Origin: Devosia oryzisoli
Lineage (GTDB): Bacteria; Pseudomonadota; Alphaproteobacteria; Rhizobiales; Devosiaceae
DNA length: 64,000 nucleotides
Direction of reading: 5' to 3'
Assembly (NCBI RefSeq): GCF_014837245.1
Contig: NZ_JACYFU010000001.1
Span: 868,001-932,000, forward strand
Part shown: positions 9,082 through 18,785 of the stretch, one piece after another
Layout: every line of letters begins with the position of its first letter
Numbering within the stretch: the first letter of the stretch is position 1
The notes under the pieces: model-generated
The model's database searches: none
Seen by the model: the letters and a program-made list of their open reading frames with translations, nothing else
Told to the model about the DNA's origin: nothing
Made by a program: the position numbers and the translations under genes

Positions 9082-10326
9082 TCACTGCTCTTTCTCCAGG
9101 CTATCGAAATAGGACGAAATACCCCGGGCGATCGCTTCCGCCGTACGCGTCTGCCAATCGTTCTCCTTGAGATTGGCCATGTCCTTGGCGTTGGACAGGA
9201 ATCCAAGTTCGATCAAGGCCGAGGGAACATCGGGTGCCTGCAGCACGAAGAAATCCGCCTGCCGCACGGGGAAGCGCCGCAGGGCCACGCTTGGCTCAAG
9301 CTGCTGCACGATGGACTGGGCCGCCAGGAATGACTGCACCCGCATCTCGCGGCGCATCAGGTCGACCAGAATATCGACAACTTCCGGCGCCATTTGCGGC
9401 ATGGCAAAACCCGCGATGACATCCGACTTGTTCTCGTTATCGGCCAGCACCTTGTCGAGCACATCGGTGGCGTTCTCGTCGCGCGTGTAGACGCTGGCGC
9501 CCCGAATTTCGGGCTGCTGAAAGCTATCGGCATGAATGGAAAGAAAGAGATTGGCCTTGTTGGCGCGCGCCAGCTCGACCCGCTCCTCGAGCCGCAGATA
9601 CGTATCGTCCTCGCGCGTCAGCGCAACGTCGAAACGCCCCGATGCTACCAGCAATTGTTGCAGCTTGAGGGCAAAGGAGAGGACAATATCTTTCTCCTTG
9701 ACTCCGTCGGGCGCTTCGGCGCCGCTGTCAATGCCGCCGTGCCCTGGGTCGATGACCACGAGGGGACGCGTTGCGATGGGGAGCTCCGACCCGCCGGCTG
9801 GCGTCGATTCTACGGCGGTCGCAACACTAGCCGAAGCGGCGGCGTCCTTCTCGGCATTGGCAGCGAACTCTTCGGCCGTGGCAGGAATGATGTCCACCAC
9901 CAGCCTTGCCGGCTGGTCCTCGAAGGCATCCAGCACATAGGCCTGCTGCACCTGGGCCGGTTGTGACAGGGTCAGCGTAGTCCGCACCCGGTCCGGCGCT
10001 GCCTGCTCGACGATATATTCCGAGACCATTCCCTCGCCCGCTGGCGTGCCGGCCGGCTCGGGGACGGTGAACGTGCCGGCGCGCACATCGATGGCCAGCC
10101 GGGTGGGATCGATCAGTGACACGAAGGCAAAATTCGTCTTTCCTGCGAGGTCGACCACCAGACGAGCCCGCTCCGGCGTCGATGACACACGGACGTCCAT
10201 CACATTGGGCAGCGCCACGACTTGTGGAGCGGGAGCTGCCGCCGCTTCCTGCGCGCGAAGGCCCGGCGATGTCAACGCCACTGCGATGACCGCTACAGCA
10301 ATGGCTTTGAGTGTAGGTGGGATCAT
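9082..10326 (-). CDS. amiC: N-acetylmuramoyl-L-alanine amidase with AMIN domain
   Basis: Periplasmic zinc amidase that cleaves the stem peptide from MurNAc during daughter-cell separation. It has 414 residues: a signal peptide of about 25 residues, an AMIN domain (about 35-140) for septal localisation and a C-terminal Amidase_3 domain from about 190. The zinc and catalytic motifs are VVIDPGHGGIDSG (His), VKEKDIVLSFAL (Glu), LFLSIHADSF (His) and SALIELGFLSN (Glu). The AMIN plus Amidase_3 order matches AmiB/AmiC; the symbol is by family resemblance. It is followed by PBP1A on the same strand. Confidence 0.93.
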   Translation of the reverse strand: MIPPTLKAIAVAVIAVALTSPGLRAQEAAAAPAPQVVALPNVMDVRVSSTPERARLVVDLAGKTNFAFVSLIDPTRLAIDVRAGTFTVPEPAGTPAGEGMVSEYIVEQAAPDRVRTTLTLSQPAQVQQAYVLDAFEDQPARLVVDIIPATAEEFAANAEKDAAASASVATAVESTPAGGSELPIATRPLVVIDPGHGGIDSGAEAPDGVKEKDIVLSFALKLQQLLVASGRFDVALTREDDTYLRLEERVELARANKANLFLSIHADSFQQPEIRGASVYTRDENATDVLDKVLADNENKSDVIAGFAMPQMAPEVVDILVDLMRREMRVQSFLAAQSIVQQLEPSVALRRFPVRQADFFVLQAPDVPSALIELGFLSNAKDMANLKENDWQTRTAEAIARGISSYFDSLEKEQ

Positions 10327-10924
10327 GCTCGGCCGGTCTTGGAATGGACTGCGGCGTCACTGTATCGGACAAAGCCGATTCTGCCGACGCTTCGGGCCTT
10401 ATGCGATGATTTGCGGCCGGGGCCAAGGAACGGCCCTTCACATTGGCGCGCGGCAGCCCCAAATGAGTTTCCTGTTGCCAATTTAATGCAACATCCCTAC
10501 ACGCTTAAGCCAAGGCGTGTGTGTTGGCCGGCCATTTGCGTGTCCTGCTCTTTCGGAGAGGAACGCGGCGCCGGGTGACCGTCCCGGATCGGCACTAGCG
10601 GTGCCGAACCCGGGTGCGAAAGCGGCGATTTCGGCGCCTTGACGACGAATTTCGGCTTTGCAGCCGGACGGTGGCGCGGACGTATGCGTTACCCAATAGG
10701 AAGAGGTCATATGGCCCGCAAGCGACTGGAACGCGAAGCGATCGACACTAGCGATTGCCGCCTTTCTTCGCTCCATTTCCTGGCCAGGACCAATCATGCC
10801 GGTGCGCTGAACGTGAGAGGTTCGCGCCCAATTTCACTCAAACCGTTCGCCCCGAGATGTGCCCTGGAGAAGGTGCCGGTCCGCCGGTCTTCACCTGTTG
10901 GCGCGCGGGTGCGTGGAGTTCAAT
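10327..10924 (+). promoter_or_regulatory. Long leader and promoter region of rne
   Basis: About 600 bases without a gene lie between the divergent amidase and rne. RNase E genes of many proteobacteria have long 5' leaders through which the enzyme autoregulates its mRNA, and this interval fits that pattern. A two-part hairpin is visible: outer CCCGG (10583-10587) with CCGGG (10610-10614), inner CGGCAC (10590-10595) with GTGCCG (10601-10606). Near the start codon, GGAG lies 6 bases before the ATG at 10925. Frames running through the region have no credible starts. Confidence 0.5.
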
Positions 10925-13603
10925 ATGGCGACCAAGAGAATGCTGGTGGATGCCATCCACCCGGAAGAAACACGGATTGTCGTTACCTCAGGTAACCGTC
11001 TCGAGGAGTTCGACTTCGAATCGGCGACCCGCCGCCAGCTGCGGGGCAACATCTACCTTGCCAAGGTCACCCGGGTCGAACCGAGCCTGCAGGCCGCATT
11101 TGTCGAATATGGCGGCAATCGCCACGGTTTCCTGGCGTTCAGCGAAATCCATCCCGATTATTACCAGATCCCCGTGGCCGACCGCGAAGCCTTGCTGCGC
11201 GATGAAGAGCACGACGATCATCACGACGAAGTTGACGAGCAGCTCTCCGACACATCGGGCGACACCGATGCGGACGCCGACCACGGCGACGGTGAAGAAA
11301 GCCACATCGAGCAGGCCCCCGCCAACAGCGAACCTGTCGAATCGATCGGCGGCGCCGATGCCCTCGAGGAAGTGCCCGAGCGGCGCCGGTCCAGTCAGCA
11401 GCGCCGGCACCAGTACAAAATCCAGGAAGTCATCAAGCGCCGGCAGGTGATGCTGGTCCAGGTGGTCAAGGAAGAGCGCGGCAACAAGGGCGCAGCTCTC
11501 ACCACCTATCTTTCGCTCGCCGGCCGCTATTCCGTCCTGATGCCCAACACCGCTCGTGGTGGCGGCATTTCGCGCAAGATCACCAATGCGGCTGACCGCA
11601 AGCGTCTCAAGGAGATCACTTCCGATCTCGAGGTGCCGCAGGGCATGGGCGTCATCCTGCGCACGGCGGGTGCCTCGCGAACCAAGGCCGAGGTGAAGCG
11701 CGATTTCGAATATTTGATGCGCCTATGGGAGAGTGTGCGGACGCTCACGCTGCAGAGCTCGGCGCCCTGCCTCGTCTACGAGGAAGGCTCGCTGATCAAG
11801 CGGACCATCCGGGACCTCTACAACAAGGACATCGACGAAGTTCTGGTGGCGGGCGACAACGCCTACCGCGAAGCCAAGGACTTCATGAAGATGATCATGC
11901 CGTCCCACGCCAAGAACGTGAAGCCATACGCCGAAGAGCAGCCCCTGTTCTCCAAGTACAACATCGAAGCCCAGCTCGATCAGATGTTCTCGCCGGTCGT
12001 CACGCTGCCCTCGGGCGGATACCTGGTGATCAACCCGACCGAGGCGCTGGTCTCCATCGACGTCAACTCGGGCCGCTCCACCAAGGAGCACAACATCGAG
12101 GACACGGCGCTTCAGACTAATCTGGAAGCGGCCGATGAAGTGGCCCGCCAGTTGCGCCTGCGCGACCTGGCAGGTCTGATCGTCATCGACTTTATCGACA
12201 TGATGGAGAACCGCTCCAACCGGGCCGTCGAGCGCAAGCTCAAGGATTGCCTCAAGGACGATCGCGCCCGCATCCAGGTCGGCCGCATCAGCCATTTCGG
12301 CCTGATGGAAATGAGCCGCCAGCGCATCCGCTTTGGGGTCGTGGAAAGCTCCACCCACAAGTGCCCGGTCTGCGAAGGCACCGGCCTCGTGCGCTCCACC
12401 GAGTCGCTGGCGCTGATGATCATGCGCCACATCGAGGATCACGTCCTGCGCAAGCAGGGCCAGTCGATCAACGTGCGGGTGCCGGTCGAGGTGGCGCTCT
12501 ACATTCTCAACTTCAAGCGCGATACGCTCACGCAGCTCGAGGTGCGCAACAGCCTGTCCATCACCATTACCGCCGATGGCAAGATGACGGGCCACCAGTT
12601 CGCCATCGAGAAGGGCGAGCCTCGCGTTTCGGCTTACGCCGATCAGCGCGCCGCGGCGCATGTGCGCGTCGACAGCGCCGTCATCGAGGACGTCGAGGAA
12701 GACGAAGCCGAGGAAGCCGAGGCCACGGAGGATCGGGCCCCGTCCGAAGGCGAAGGCGAAGCGGGCGGAGAAGGCGGCGGCAGTGGTCGTCGCCGGCGCC
12801 GCCGTCGTCGCCGCGGAGGGAACGGTGAACGCGGCGACGAGCGGGCGACCCAGCTAATGCAGGCCGAGGACGGAACGGCCGAGCCTGATGACGACTTAGA
12901 AGGCGAGGATGCGGGCGAGGAAAACGCCGAACGCCCCAGTTCGGAAGAGGATGGCGAGCCCCGCCGGCGCCGCCGTCGTGGTCGCCGTGGCGGTCGTCGC
13001 AATCGTCGCGACCAGGAAGGCGAAACCGCGCCGGATGCAGTCGAAGCAGCGGTCACTGCTCCCGAGGACGCCGTCGTGCAGCACGTTGATGTCACCGATG
13101 GCGCTGCCGAGCCGGTTGCCGGGGCCGAGGCGCCTGCTGCCGATGCTTCCGCCGTAGCCGAGGAGGCCCCGGTCAAGCCCAAGCGCACCCGTCGCAAGAA
13201 GGTTACCGAAACCGAGGAATCGGCACCGGCCGAGACCACACCGGTTGCCTCTGTTTCCGGGGATGCTCCTGCGGAAGAGGACAAGCCCAAGCGCAAGCCG
13301 CGGACACGCAAGCCCAAGGCTGCGCCAGAAGCTGCAGCGACCGAGGCCGCTTCGGCAGAGGTTCCTGCTGTTGCGGAAACCGCCGTGACTGGCCCAGATG
13401 CGGGTGCTGCCGCCTCCGAGCCGCCGGCGGACGCTGCCCCGGAAAGCCCTGCACGACCGCGCCGTGCAAAGAAGGACCTGCCGCCCGAAGGCGTGGTTGT
13501 GACCTCCAGCGCCCCCACGGCGGAGACTGCGGAAGAACCCGAAGGCGAGCCGGAGAAGAAAAAGAAGGTCGGCTGGTGGCAGCGCCGCCTTGGCCTTGGC
13601 TAG
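10925..13603 (+). CDS. rne: Ribonuclease E
   Basis: Essential endoribonuclease of mRNA decay and rRNA/tRNA processing, 892 residues. The start is ATG at 10925 (MATKRMLVDAIHPEETRIVV). The S1 domain begins near residue 35 (GNIYLAKVTRVEPSLQAAFV) and carries an acidic His/Asp-rich insert (about 90-150), typical of alphaproteobacteria. The DNase I-like catalytic part holds the magnesium aspartates in VSIDVNSGRS and IVIDFIDMM, and the zinc link is CPVCEGTG. From about residue 590 the protein is a disordered scaffold of alternating Glu/Ala and Arg-rich blocks (RRRRRRRRG), the expected degradosome and RNA-binding region. A clear terminator follows the stop. Confidence 0.96.
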   Translation: MATKRMLVDAIHPEETRIVVTSGNRLEEFDFESATRRQLRGNIYLAKVTRVEPSLQAAFVEYGGNRHGFLAFSEIHPDYYQIPVADREALLRDEEHDDHHDEVDEQLSDTSGDTDADADHGDGEESHIEQAPANSEPVESIGGADALEEVPERRRSSQQRRHQYKIQEVIKRRQVMLVQVVKEERGNKGAALTTYLSLAGRYSVLMPNTARGGGISRKITNAADRKRLKEITSDLEVPQGMGVILRTAGASRTKAEVKRDFEYLMRLWESVRTLTLQSSAPCLVYEEGSLIKRTIRDLYNKDIDEVLVAGDNAYREAKDFMKMIMPSHAKNVKPYAEEQPLFSKYNIEAQLDQMFSPVVTLPSGGYLVINPTEALVSIDVNSGRSTKEHNIEDTALQTNLEAADEVARQLRLRDLAGLIVIDFIDMMENRSNRAVERKLKDCLKDDRARIQVGRISHFGLMEMSRQRIRFGVVESSTHKCPVCEGTGLVRSTESLALMIMRHIEDHVLRKQGQSINVRVPVEVALYILNFKRDTLTQLEVRNSLSITITADGKMTGHQFAIEKGEPRVSAYADQRAAAHVRVDSAVIEDVEEDEAEEAEATEDRAPSEGEGEAGGEGGGSGRRRRRRRRRGGNGERGDERATQLMQAEDGTAEPDDDLEGEDAGEENAERPSSEEDGEPRRRRRRGRRGGRRNRRDQEGETAPDAVEAAVTAPEDAVVQHVDVTDGAAEPVAGAEAPAADASAVAEEAPVKPKRTRRKKVTETEESAPAETTPVASVSGDAPAEEDKPKRKPRTRKPKAAPEAAATEAASAEVPAVAETAVTGPDAGAAASEPPADAAPESPARPRRAKKDLPPEGVVVTSSAPTAETAEEPEGEPEKKKKVGWWQRRLGLG

Positions 13604-13610
13604 ATCAATC

Positions 13611-13640
13611 GGGCGGCCCCAGGGCCGCCCTTCTTGTTTC
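13611..13640 (+). terminator. Rho-independent terminator of rne
   Basis: A perfect 9-bp stem GGGCGGCCC / GGGCCGCCC (13611-13619 with 13622-13630) with a two-base loop is followed by TTCTTGTTT. It starts 8 bases after the rne stop. Confidence 0.85.
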
Positions 13641-13651
13641 CCGGCGAGACG

Positions 13652-14155
13652 TCAGGCGGGGTTGTACCGGTAGACAACATCGCCGGGGTCCTGCGGCACC
13701 GCGTTCTCGTCGTGTATCCCCCCGAGCCGTTCCGCCACGCGGATCGAAGCGGCGTTGAGCGGGTCGATGTAGCTGACCAACGTGCCAAGCTCCAGTTCCG
13801 CAAAGGCCCAATCGCGCAGACACGCCGCGGCCTCGGTCGCGCAACCCCTGCCCTCCTGCCCCTCATAGAGCAGCCAGCCCAGTTCCTTTTCGGAGTAAAA
13901 CGGCCCGTGGTTGATGCCGACCTGCCCAATACAGCGGCCGCTCTCGCGCAGTTCGATCATCAGCGCGCCATGGCCGTAGAGGTGCCACATGGCGATGTCG
14001 CTGCAGAACATGCCCCAGGAGACGCGTCGGTCCAGCGGCCCGCCCATATACATCGCCCGCGGGGAGATCAGCAGCGCGGCGTATTCGTCGAAGTCGCTGT
14101 GATTGGGCGGCCGCAGCAGGAGCCGCTCCGTCAGGAGCGTCGGAATGTCAGCCAC
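13652..14155 (-). CDS. GNAT family N-acetyltransferase (RimJ/RimL type)
   Basis: A 167-residue acetyltransferase of the Acetyltransf_3 (RimJ/RimL-like) group, using acetyl-CoA. The N-terminal LLTERLLLRPPNHSDFDEYAALL is the family signature. The acetyl-CoA loop lies around LLYEGQEGRGCATEAAACLRDWAF, and the end LNAASIRVAERLGG is also typical. GTG at 14155 is supported by AGGGG 7 bases upstream. It lies 11 bases downstream of the aminotransferase and is probably co-transcribed. The acceptor substrate is unknown. Confidence 0.88.
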   Translation of the reverse strand: MADIPTLLTERLLLRPPNHSDFDEYAALLISPRAMYMGGPLDRRVSWGMFCSDIAMWHLYGHGALMIELRESGRCIGQVGINHGPFYSEKELGWLLYEGQEGRGCATEAAACLRDWAFAELELGTLVSYIDPLNAASIRVAERLGGIHDENAVPQDPGDVVYRYNPA

Positions 14156-14166
14156 GAGAGGTCCCC

Positions 14167-15309
14167 TTAGGCCAGGAAGCGGTGCAGCCTTTCAAGCGCT
14201 TCAGTGATTGTCGCCGCGGTCCCGGCATAGCTGAACCGCACATAGCCGTTGCCGTCGGTCCTGTCGAAGTCGATGCCGGGGGTCGCGGCCACACCGACTT
14301 CTTCCAGCATCTGCTCGCAGAAACCCATGGCGTTGTTCGAAAATTTGCTGATTCCGGCATAGGCGTAGAAGGCTCCATCCCCCGCAACGGGTAGGGTGAA
14401 GCCGAGTTCCCGCAACCCACTTGCCAAGAGTTGCCGATTGGTGGCGTAGCCCGCTTTCTGCTCCTCGGCGTAGTCGCGCTCGCCCAAGGCCACTGTGGCC
14501 GCGATCTGGCTGAGCGTCGGCGCCGAAATGAACAGATTCTGTTGCAGGATTTCCGCGCGTCGGACCAGGTGTTCTGGCACGACCATCCAGCCGATGCGCC
14601 AGCCGGTCATGCAGTAGTATTTCGAGAAGCTGTTGATGACGATGGCGTTGCGCGTCAGTTCGAGCGCACTGACTGACGGTCCGCGATAGTCGAGCCCGTG
14701 ATAGATTTCGTCCGAAATGAAGGTGACGCCGAGTCGCTCGCACGCGGCAATGATGTCCGCCAGCCCTTGGCGATCGACGTCGGCGCCCGTCGGGTTGGCA
14801 GGGCTGGCGAACAGCAGCCCCTCGAAAGGCTGCCGGTTGTAGGCGGCCTCTATCTCCGCGCCCGTCAAGCGCCACCCCTGGTCTGGAGAAACAGCGATCT
14901 CGCTGATGCCGAACCCGAGTCCGAGCAGCGTGTTGATGTAGGCGGGGTAGCCGGGCCGGGTGATGGCGATGCGCGCCCCGGGTTTGAACGCCGTGTGAAA
15001 CGCCAGGATGAAGCCTGCGGATGACCCCATCGTCGCCAGGATCAGGTCCGGGTCTACCGTGACGCCGTGCTGCTCCTGATAATAGGCGGAAAGCCCCTCC
15101 CGCAGTTCGGTCATGCCTTTGGCGTTCGTGTAGCCCTGGGGCTGCGGCAGCGCCTTCCGGACGGCCTCGATGACGCGCGGCGCCGGCGGCCGGCCCGGCT
15201 CCCCAACCTCCAGATGACAAACAGTCCGCCCCTGTGCTTCCAGCGCCTTGGCCCGTTTGAGAATGTCCATCGCATAGAACGGCATCAGGCCATCGGTGGT
15301 CTCGGTCAT
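14167..15309 (-). CDS. Pyridoxal phosphate-dependent class I/II aminotransferase
   Basis: A fold-type I PLP enzyme, 380 residues. Motifs are VGEPGRPPAP near the N-terminus, ATMGSSAGFILAF for the cofactor phosphate region, ASPANPTGADVD, FISDEIYHGLDY with the Asp that contacts the pyridine nitrogen, and NSFSKYYCMTGWRIGW with the Schiff-base lysine near residue 230. It resembles AspC/PatA-like enzymes, but the amino donor cannot be assigned. The start at 15309 is preferred because GGAG lies 6 bases upstream; the ATG at 15321 that contains this GGAG would add four to seven residues. It is transcribed divergently from the DsbA-like gene. Confidence 0.9.
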   Translation of the reverse strand: MTETTDGLMPFYAMDILKRAKALEAQGRTVCHLEVGEPGRPPAPRVIEAVRKALPQPQGYTNAKGMTELREGLSAYYQEQHGVTVDPDLILATMGSSAGFILAFHTAFKPGARIAITRPGYPAYINTLLGLGFGISEIAVSPDQGWRLTGAEIEAAYNRQPFEGLLFASPANPTGADVDRQGLADIIAACERLGVTFISDEIYHGLDYRGPSVSALELTRNAIVINSFSKYYCMTGWRIGWMVVPEHLVRRAEILQQNLFISAPTLSQIAATVALGERDYAEEQKAGYATNRQLLASGLRELGFTLPVAGDGAFYAYAGISKFSNNAMGFCEQMLEEVGVAATPGIDFDRTDGNGYVRFSYAGTAATITEALERLHRFLA

Positions 15310-15460
15310 GCTGCACTCCATAGGTCTCAACCGGGACTATCTGCATGCGCCGCCGGTCTCAACCACAATTGATCCCGGCGCTAACGGTCCGCACATTCAG
15401 AGGTGCTAGTTTTTCGCATCGTCTGCTAAAAGCGCGCGACTTGACCAGCGGAGCCTCCCG

Positions 15461-16318
15461 ATGAATCGCCTTGCCCTCGTCCTCGCCGTCATTGCCGGCG
15501 CTCTCGCCGGTGCCTTGGGATACGCGACGCTCAATCGTCCCCAGCCGCAGACCGACGAGGTTGCCGTTCGCGCCATTGTCGAGGACGTGCTGAGCCAAAA
15601 GGCGGCTGCGGAGATCGAGCAACCCGCGCAGGATGTTGCCCAGATCGATCCGGACGTTCTCAACCCGATGATCGAACAATTCCTGATGAGCGACCCCAAG
15701 CTCCTGCAGCGCATGTCTGTGGCCTTGGACGCGACCCTACAAGCCGAAGAATCGGCGAAGGCCAAGACCGCTCTCGCCGACATGCACGAGCAGATCTACA
15801 ACGACCCCGGACAGGTCGTGCTGGGCAATCCCGATGGCGACGTCACCCTGGTCGAGTTCTTCGATTACAATTGCGGCTATTGCCGCGCCGCCCTCCCCGA
15901 CATGGCGACGCTCCTGGCCGAGGATCCCAACCTCAAGGTGATCCTCAAGGAATTCCCGATCCTCTCGAACGAATCGATCGATGCCGCCCGCGTCGCCGTG
16001 CTCGTCAATGACGCTGGCGTCGACTACTGGAACTTCCACGAGGCGCTCTTCTCGAGCCGGGGCAAGGTCGACAAATCTGCCGCTCTCGCCGCGGCCTCTG
16101 ATCTGGGCCTCAGCCCGGTGCAACTGGAGCTGCAGATGGGGGAGGAAAAAGTCGCCCAGGCCATCCAGACCTCCTACACTATCGCGCAGGCACTCGGCAT
16201 CACCGGCACGCCCACCTACATCATCGGCAACGAGATCATTCCCGGCGCCATCGGCGTCGATGAGCTCAAGAGCCGCATTGCCAATATGCGGGCATGCGGC
16301 GAGACGCAGTGCAGCTAG
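15461..16318 (+). CDS. DsbA family thioredoxin-like protein
   Basis: Periplasmic, membrane-anchored thiol-disulfide oxidoreductase of 285 residues. An N-terminal hydrophobic helix (LALVLAVIAGALAGALGYA) is followed by a helical N-terminal scaffold segment (about 40-110). The thioredoxin fold then starts at VTLVEFFDYNCGYCRAALPD with the CGYC active site, and the cis-Pro loop is GTPTYIIG. The layout resembles BdbD/ScsC-like proteins of Rhizobiales, where the extra N-terminal helices can trimerise the protein. It precedes aroQ, accB and accC, a common Rhizobiales neighbourhood. Confidence 0.9.
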   Translation: MNRLALVLAVIAGALAGALGYATLNRPQPQTDEVAVRAIVEDVLSQKAAAEIEQPAQDVAQIDPDVLNPMIEQFLMSDPKLLQRMSVALDATLQAEESAKAKTALADMHEQIYNDPGQVVLGNPDGDVTLVEFFDYNCGYCRAALPDMATLLAEDPNLKVILKEFPILSNESIDAARVAVLVNDAGVDYWNFHEALFSSRGKVDKSAALAAASDLGLSPVQLELQMGEEKVAQAIQTSYTIAQALGITGTPTYIIGNEIIPGAIGVDELKSRIANMRACGETQCS

Positions 16319-16386
16319 TGTTTTCGGTGCAATTCGTGTAACCGGCCTTGCAGCGGCCCAGGCGGCCAATGCACAAGGCTAGGATC

Positions 16387-16824
16387 ATGGCGAAACGCGT
16401 TCTCGTCCTCAACGGCCCGAACCTCAACCTGCTCGGCACGCGGGAACCCGGCATCTATGGTGCCGAGACGCTGGCCGACGTCGAGGAGCTTTGCCGCCGC
16501 GCCGGCCACGATCTGGGCCTGCAGGTGGACTGCCGCCAGTCCAATCACGAGGGCGAGTTGGTGACCTGGATACAGGACGCCCGCGAGAGTGCTGACGGCA
16601 TCCTTATCAACCCCGGCGCCTATTCCCACACCTCTATCGCCATTCCCGATGCCATGAAGGCGGTCGGGTTGCCTGTGGCAGAGGTTCACATAAGCAATAT
16701 CCACCAGCGTGAGCCCTACCGGCACCATTCCTACGTGTCGGCGGTGGCGTTCGGCGTCATTTGCGGCTTCGGCACGCTGGGGTATAGACTGGCCCTTCAC
16801 GCTTTGGCCGAAAAACTCAAATAA
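16387..16824 (+). CDS. aroQ: Type II 3-dehydroquinate dehydratase
   Basis: Third step of the shikimate pathway (3-dehydroquinate to 3-dehydroshikimate), forming a dodecamer in the cytoplasm. It has 145 residues, the normal size. Conserved motifs are [21 protein letters not shown] with the active-site Tyr and Arg, [19 protein letters not shown], and [19 protein letters not shown] with the catalytic His. The start ATG at 16387 ([10 protein letters not shown]) is chosen on family alignment; a longer in-frame ATG at 16348 adds 13 atypical residues. accB follows after 33 bases. Confidence 0.96.
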   Translation: MAKRVLVLNGPNLNLLGTREPGIYGAETLADVEELCRRAGHDLGLQVDCRQSNHEGELVTWIQDARESADGILINPGAYSHTSIAIPDAMKAVGLPVAEVHISNIHQREPYRHHSYVSAVAFGVICGFGTLGYRLALHALAEKLK

Positions 16825-16857
16825 CGCTTCTGTCCGGAAGCCGGGAGACCGAAAAGA

Positions 16858-17355
16858 ATGACCAAGTCATCGCAGGTGGATCAGGATCTGATCCGCGCCA
16901 TCGCAGAACTGCTCAACAAGGAAAATCTTGCCGAGATCGAAATCGAGCAGGAAGATTTCCGCGTTCGCGTAACGCGCTCCTATCCGGTCGAAGCGCCGGT
17001 CTATGCGCCGCCGATGCAGTACATGGCGCCGCCACACGCCGCCGCGCCAGCGGCACCCGCTGCCCCGGCTTCGTCAGTCCCCGCTGCTGCCCCCCTGTCC
17101 GCTGAAGACCTTAGCGCCAACCCCGGCACCCTGACCTCGCCCATGGTCGGCACCGCCTACCGCGCTTCCGAGCCTGGCAAACCGCCCTTCGTCGAGGTTG
17201 GTACGAAAGTGTCCGAAGGGCAGACCGTTCTCATCATCGAAGCGATGAAGACGATGAACCAGATTCCGGCGCATCGCTCGGGCACCGTGACGCGGATACT
17301 GGTCGAAGATTCCCAGCCCGTCGAATATGGCGAGCCGCTCGTCGTCATCGAATAA
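16858..17355 (+). CDS. accB: Biotin carboxyl carrier protein of acetyl-CoA carboxylase
   Basis: Carries biotin between biotin carboxylase and carboxyltransferase in fatty acid synthesis. It has 165 residues: an N-terminal helical region ([24 protein letters not shown]), an Ala/Pro-rich flexible linker (about 45-85) and a C-terminal biotinyl domain. The biotinylated lysine is K131 in EAMKTMNQ; the usual EAMKMMN is slightly varied. accC follows after 10 bases, so carrier and carboxylase are made from one operon. Confidence 0.96.
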   Translation: MTKSSQVDQDLIRAIAELLNKENLAEIEIEQEDFRVRVTRSYPVEAPVYAPPMQYMAPPHAAAPAAPAAPASSVPAAAPLSAEDLSANPGTLTSPMVGTAYRASEPGKPPFVEVGTKVSEGQTVLIIEAMKTMNQIPAHRSGTVTRILVEDSQPVEYGEPLVVIE

Positions 17356-17365
17356 GGGGGCGAAC

Positions 17366-18712
17366 GTGTTCCATAAGGTCCTCATCGCCAATCGGGGCGA
17401 AATCGCCCTGCGCATCCTGCGCGCCTGCAAGGAACTGGGCATCCAGACCGTTGCAGTGCACTCCACCGCCGACGCCAACGCCATGCATGTGCGGTTGGCC
17501 GACGAAAGCGTCTGCATCGGCCCGAACGCAGCCAAGGACAGTTATCTCAATATCCCGTCCCTGCTGGCTGCCTGCGAGATCACCGGCGCCGATGCCGTGC
17601 ACCCCGGCTATGGCTTCCTGTCGGAAAATGCCCGCTTCGCCAAGATTCTCGAAGAGCACAAGGTTACCTTCATCGGTCCTTCGGCGCATCACATCGAGAT
17701 CATGGGCGACAAGATCACGGCCAAGAAAACGGCTGTGGAACTGGGCATTCCGGTAGTCCCCGGCTCGGCTGGTGCAGTCGACAGCGATGACGTCGCTCTC
17801 AAGACCGCCAAGGAGATCGGCTATCCGGTGCTGATCAAGGCGACCGCCGGCGGCGGTGGCCGTGGCATGAAGGTGGCGAAGACCGAAAAAGACCTGCTCG
17901 AAGCCTGGTCGACAGCGCGCACCGAAGCCAAGGCTGCTTTCGGCAATGACTCCGTCTATATGGAGAAATACCTCGGCAAGCCGCGCCACATCGAGGTGCA
18001 GGTGCTGGGCGACGGCCAGGGTAACGCCGTGCATCTGGGCGTGCGCGACTGCTCCTTGCAGCGTCGCCACCAGAAGGTCTGGGAAGAAGCCGGCGGTCCC
18101 ACCATCCAGCCCGAAGAGCGCGACCGCATCGGCGAAATCTGCGCCGCCGCCATGCGCAAGCTCAAATACTCGGGCGCCGGCACCATCGAGTTCCTCTACG
18201 AGAACGGCGAGTTCTATTTCATCGAGATGAACACGCGCCTGCAGGTGGAACACCCGGTCACCGAGCGCATCACCGGCGTCGACATCGTCTACGAGCAGAT
18301 CCGTGTCGCATCGGGAGAAAAGCTCTCCATGACTCAGGATCAGGTGAGCTTTTATGGCCATGCCATCGAAGTGCGCATCAACGCCGAGGACCCGCAGACC
18401 TTCGCGCCTTCGCCGGGTACCATCACCTTCTACCACCCCGCCGGCGGCGTGGGCGTGCGGGTCGATTCGGCCGTCTACCAAGGCTACAAAATCCCGCCCT
18501 ACTACGACTCGCTCATCGGCAAGCTGATCGTCTATGGCCGCACGCGCGAGGAGTGCCTCAAGCGCCTCAACCGGGCCATCGACGAGTTCGTGGTGGATGG
18601 CGTCAAGACTACCCTGCCGCTCTTCCAACGCCTCATCAAGCAGCCCGACATTCTGGCCGGCAACTACGACATCCACTGGCTGGAAAAGTTCCTGGCCGAG
18701 AACAAGAGCTAG
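17366..18712 (+). CDS. accC: Biotin carboxylase subunit of acetyl-CoA carboxylase
   Basis: ATP-grasp enzyme that carboxylates biotin on AccB using bicarbonate. It has 448 residues, matching the usual 449 or so. Motifs are KVLIANRGEIALRILRAC, HPGYGFLSENARFA, the ATP loop KATAGGGGRGMKV, RDCSLQRRHQKVWEEAGG, and FIEMNTRLQVEHPVTE with metal-binding Glu residues and the base. The GTG at 17366 is supported by a G-rich site (AAGGGGG) about 5 bases upstream and by family length. Confidence 0.97.
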   Translation: MFHKVLIANRGEIALRILRACKELGIQTVAVHSTADANAMHVRLADESVCIGPNAAKDSYLNIPSLLAACEITGADAVHPGYGFLSENARFAKILEEHKVTFIGPSAHHIEIMGDKITAKKTAVELGIPVVPGSAGAVDSDDVALKTAKEIGYPVLIKATAGGGGRGMKVAKTEKDLLEAWSTARTEAKAAFGNDSVYMEKYLGKPRHIEVQVLGDGQGNAVHLGVRDCSLQRRHQKVWEEAGGPTIQPEERDRIGEICAAAMRKLKYSGAGTIEFLYENGEFYFIEMNTRLQVEHPVTERITGVDIVYEQIRVASGEKLSMTQDQVSFYGHAIEVRINAEDPQTFAPSPGTITFYHPAGGVGVRVDSAVYQGYKIPPYYDSLIGKLIVYGRTREECLKRLNRAIDEFVVDGVKTTLPLFQRLIKQPDILAGNYDIHWLEKFLAENKS

Positions 18713-18785
18713 CGGCACGCGCCGGTTCGGGGGCCGGCGACCACGGAGGCCGGATCATGCCGTGCATGTTCCACATCACACCGTC

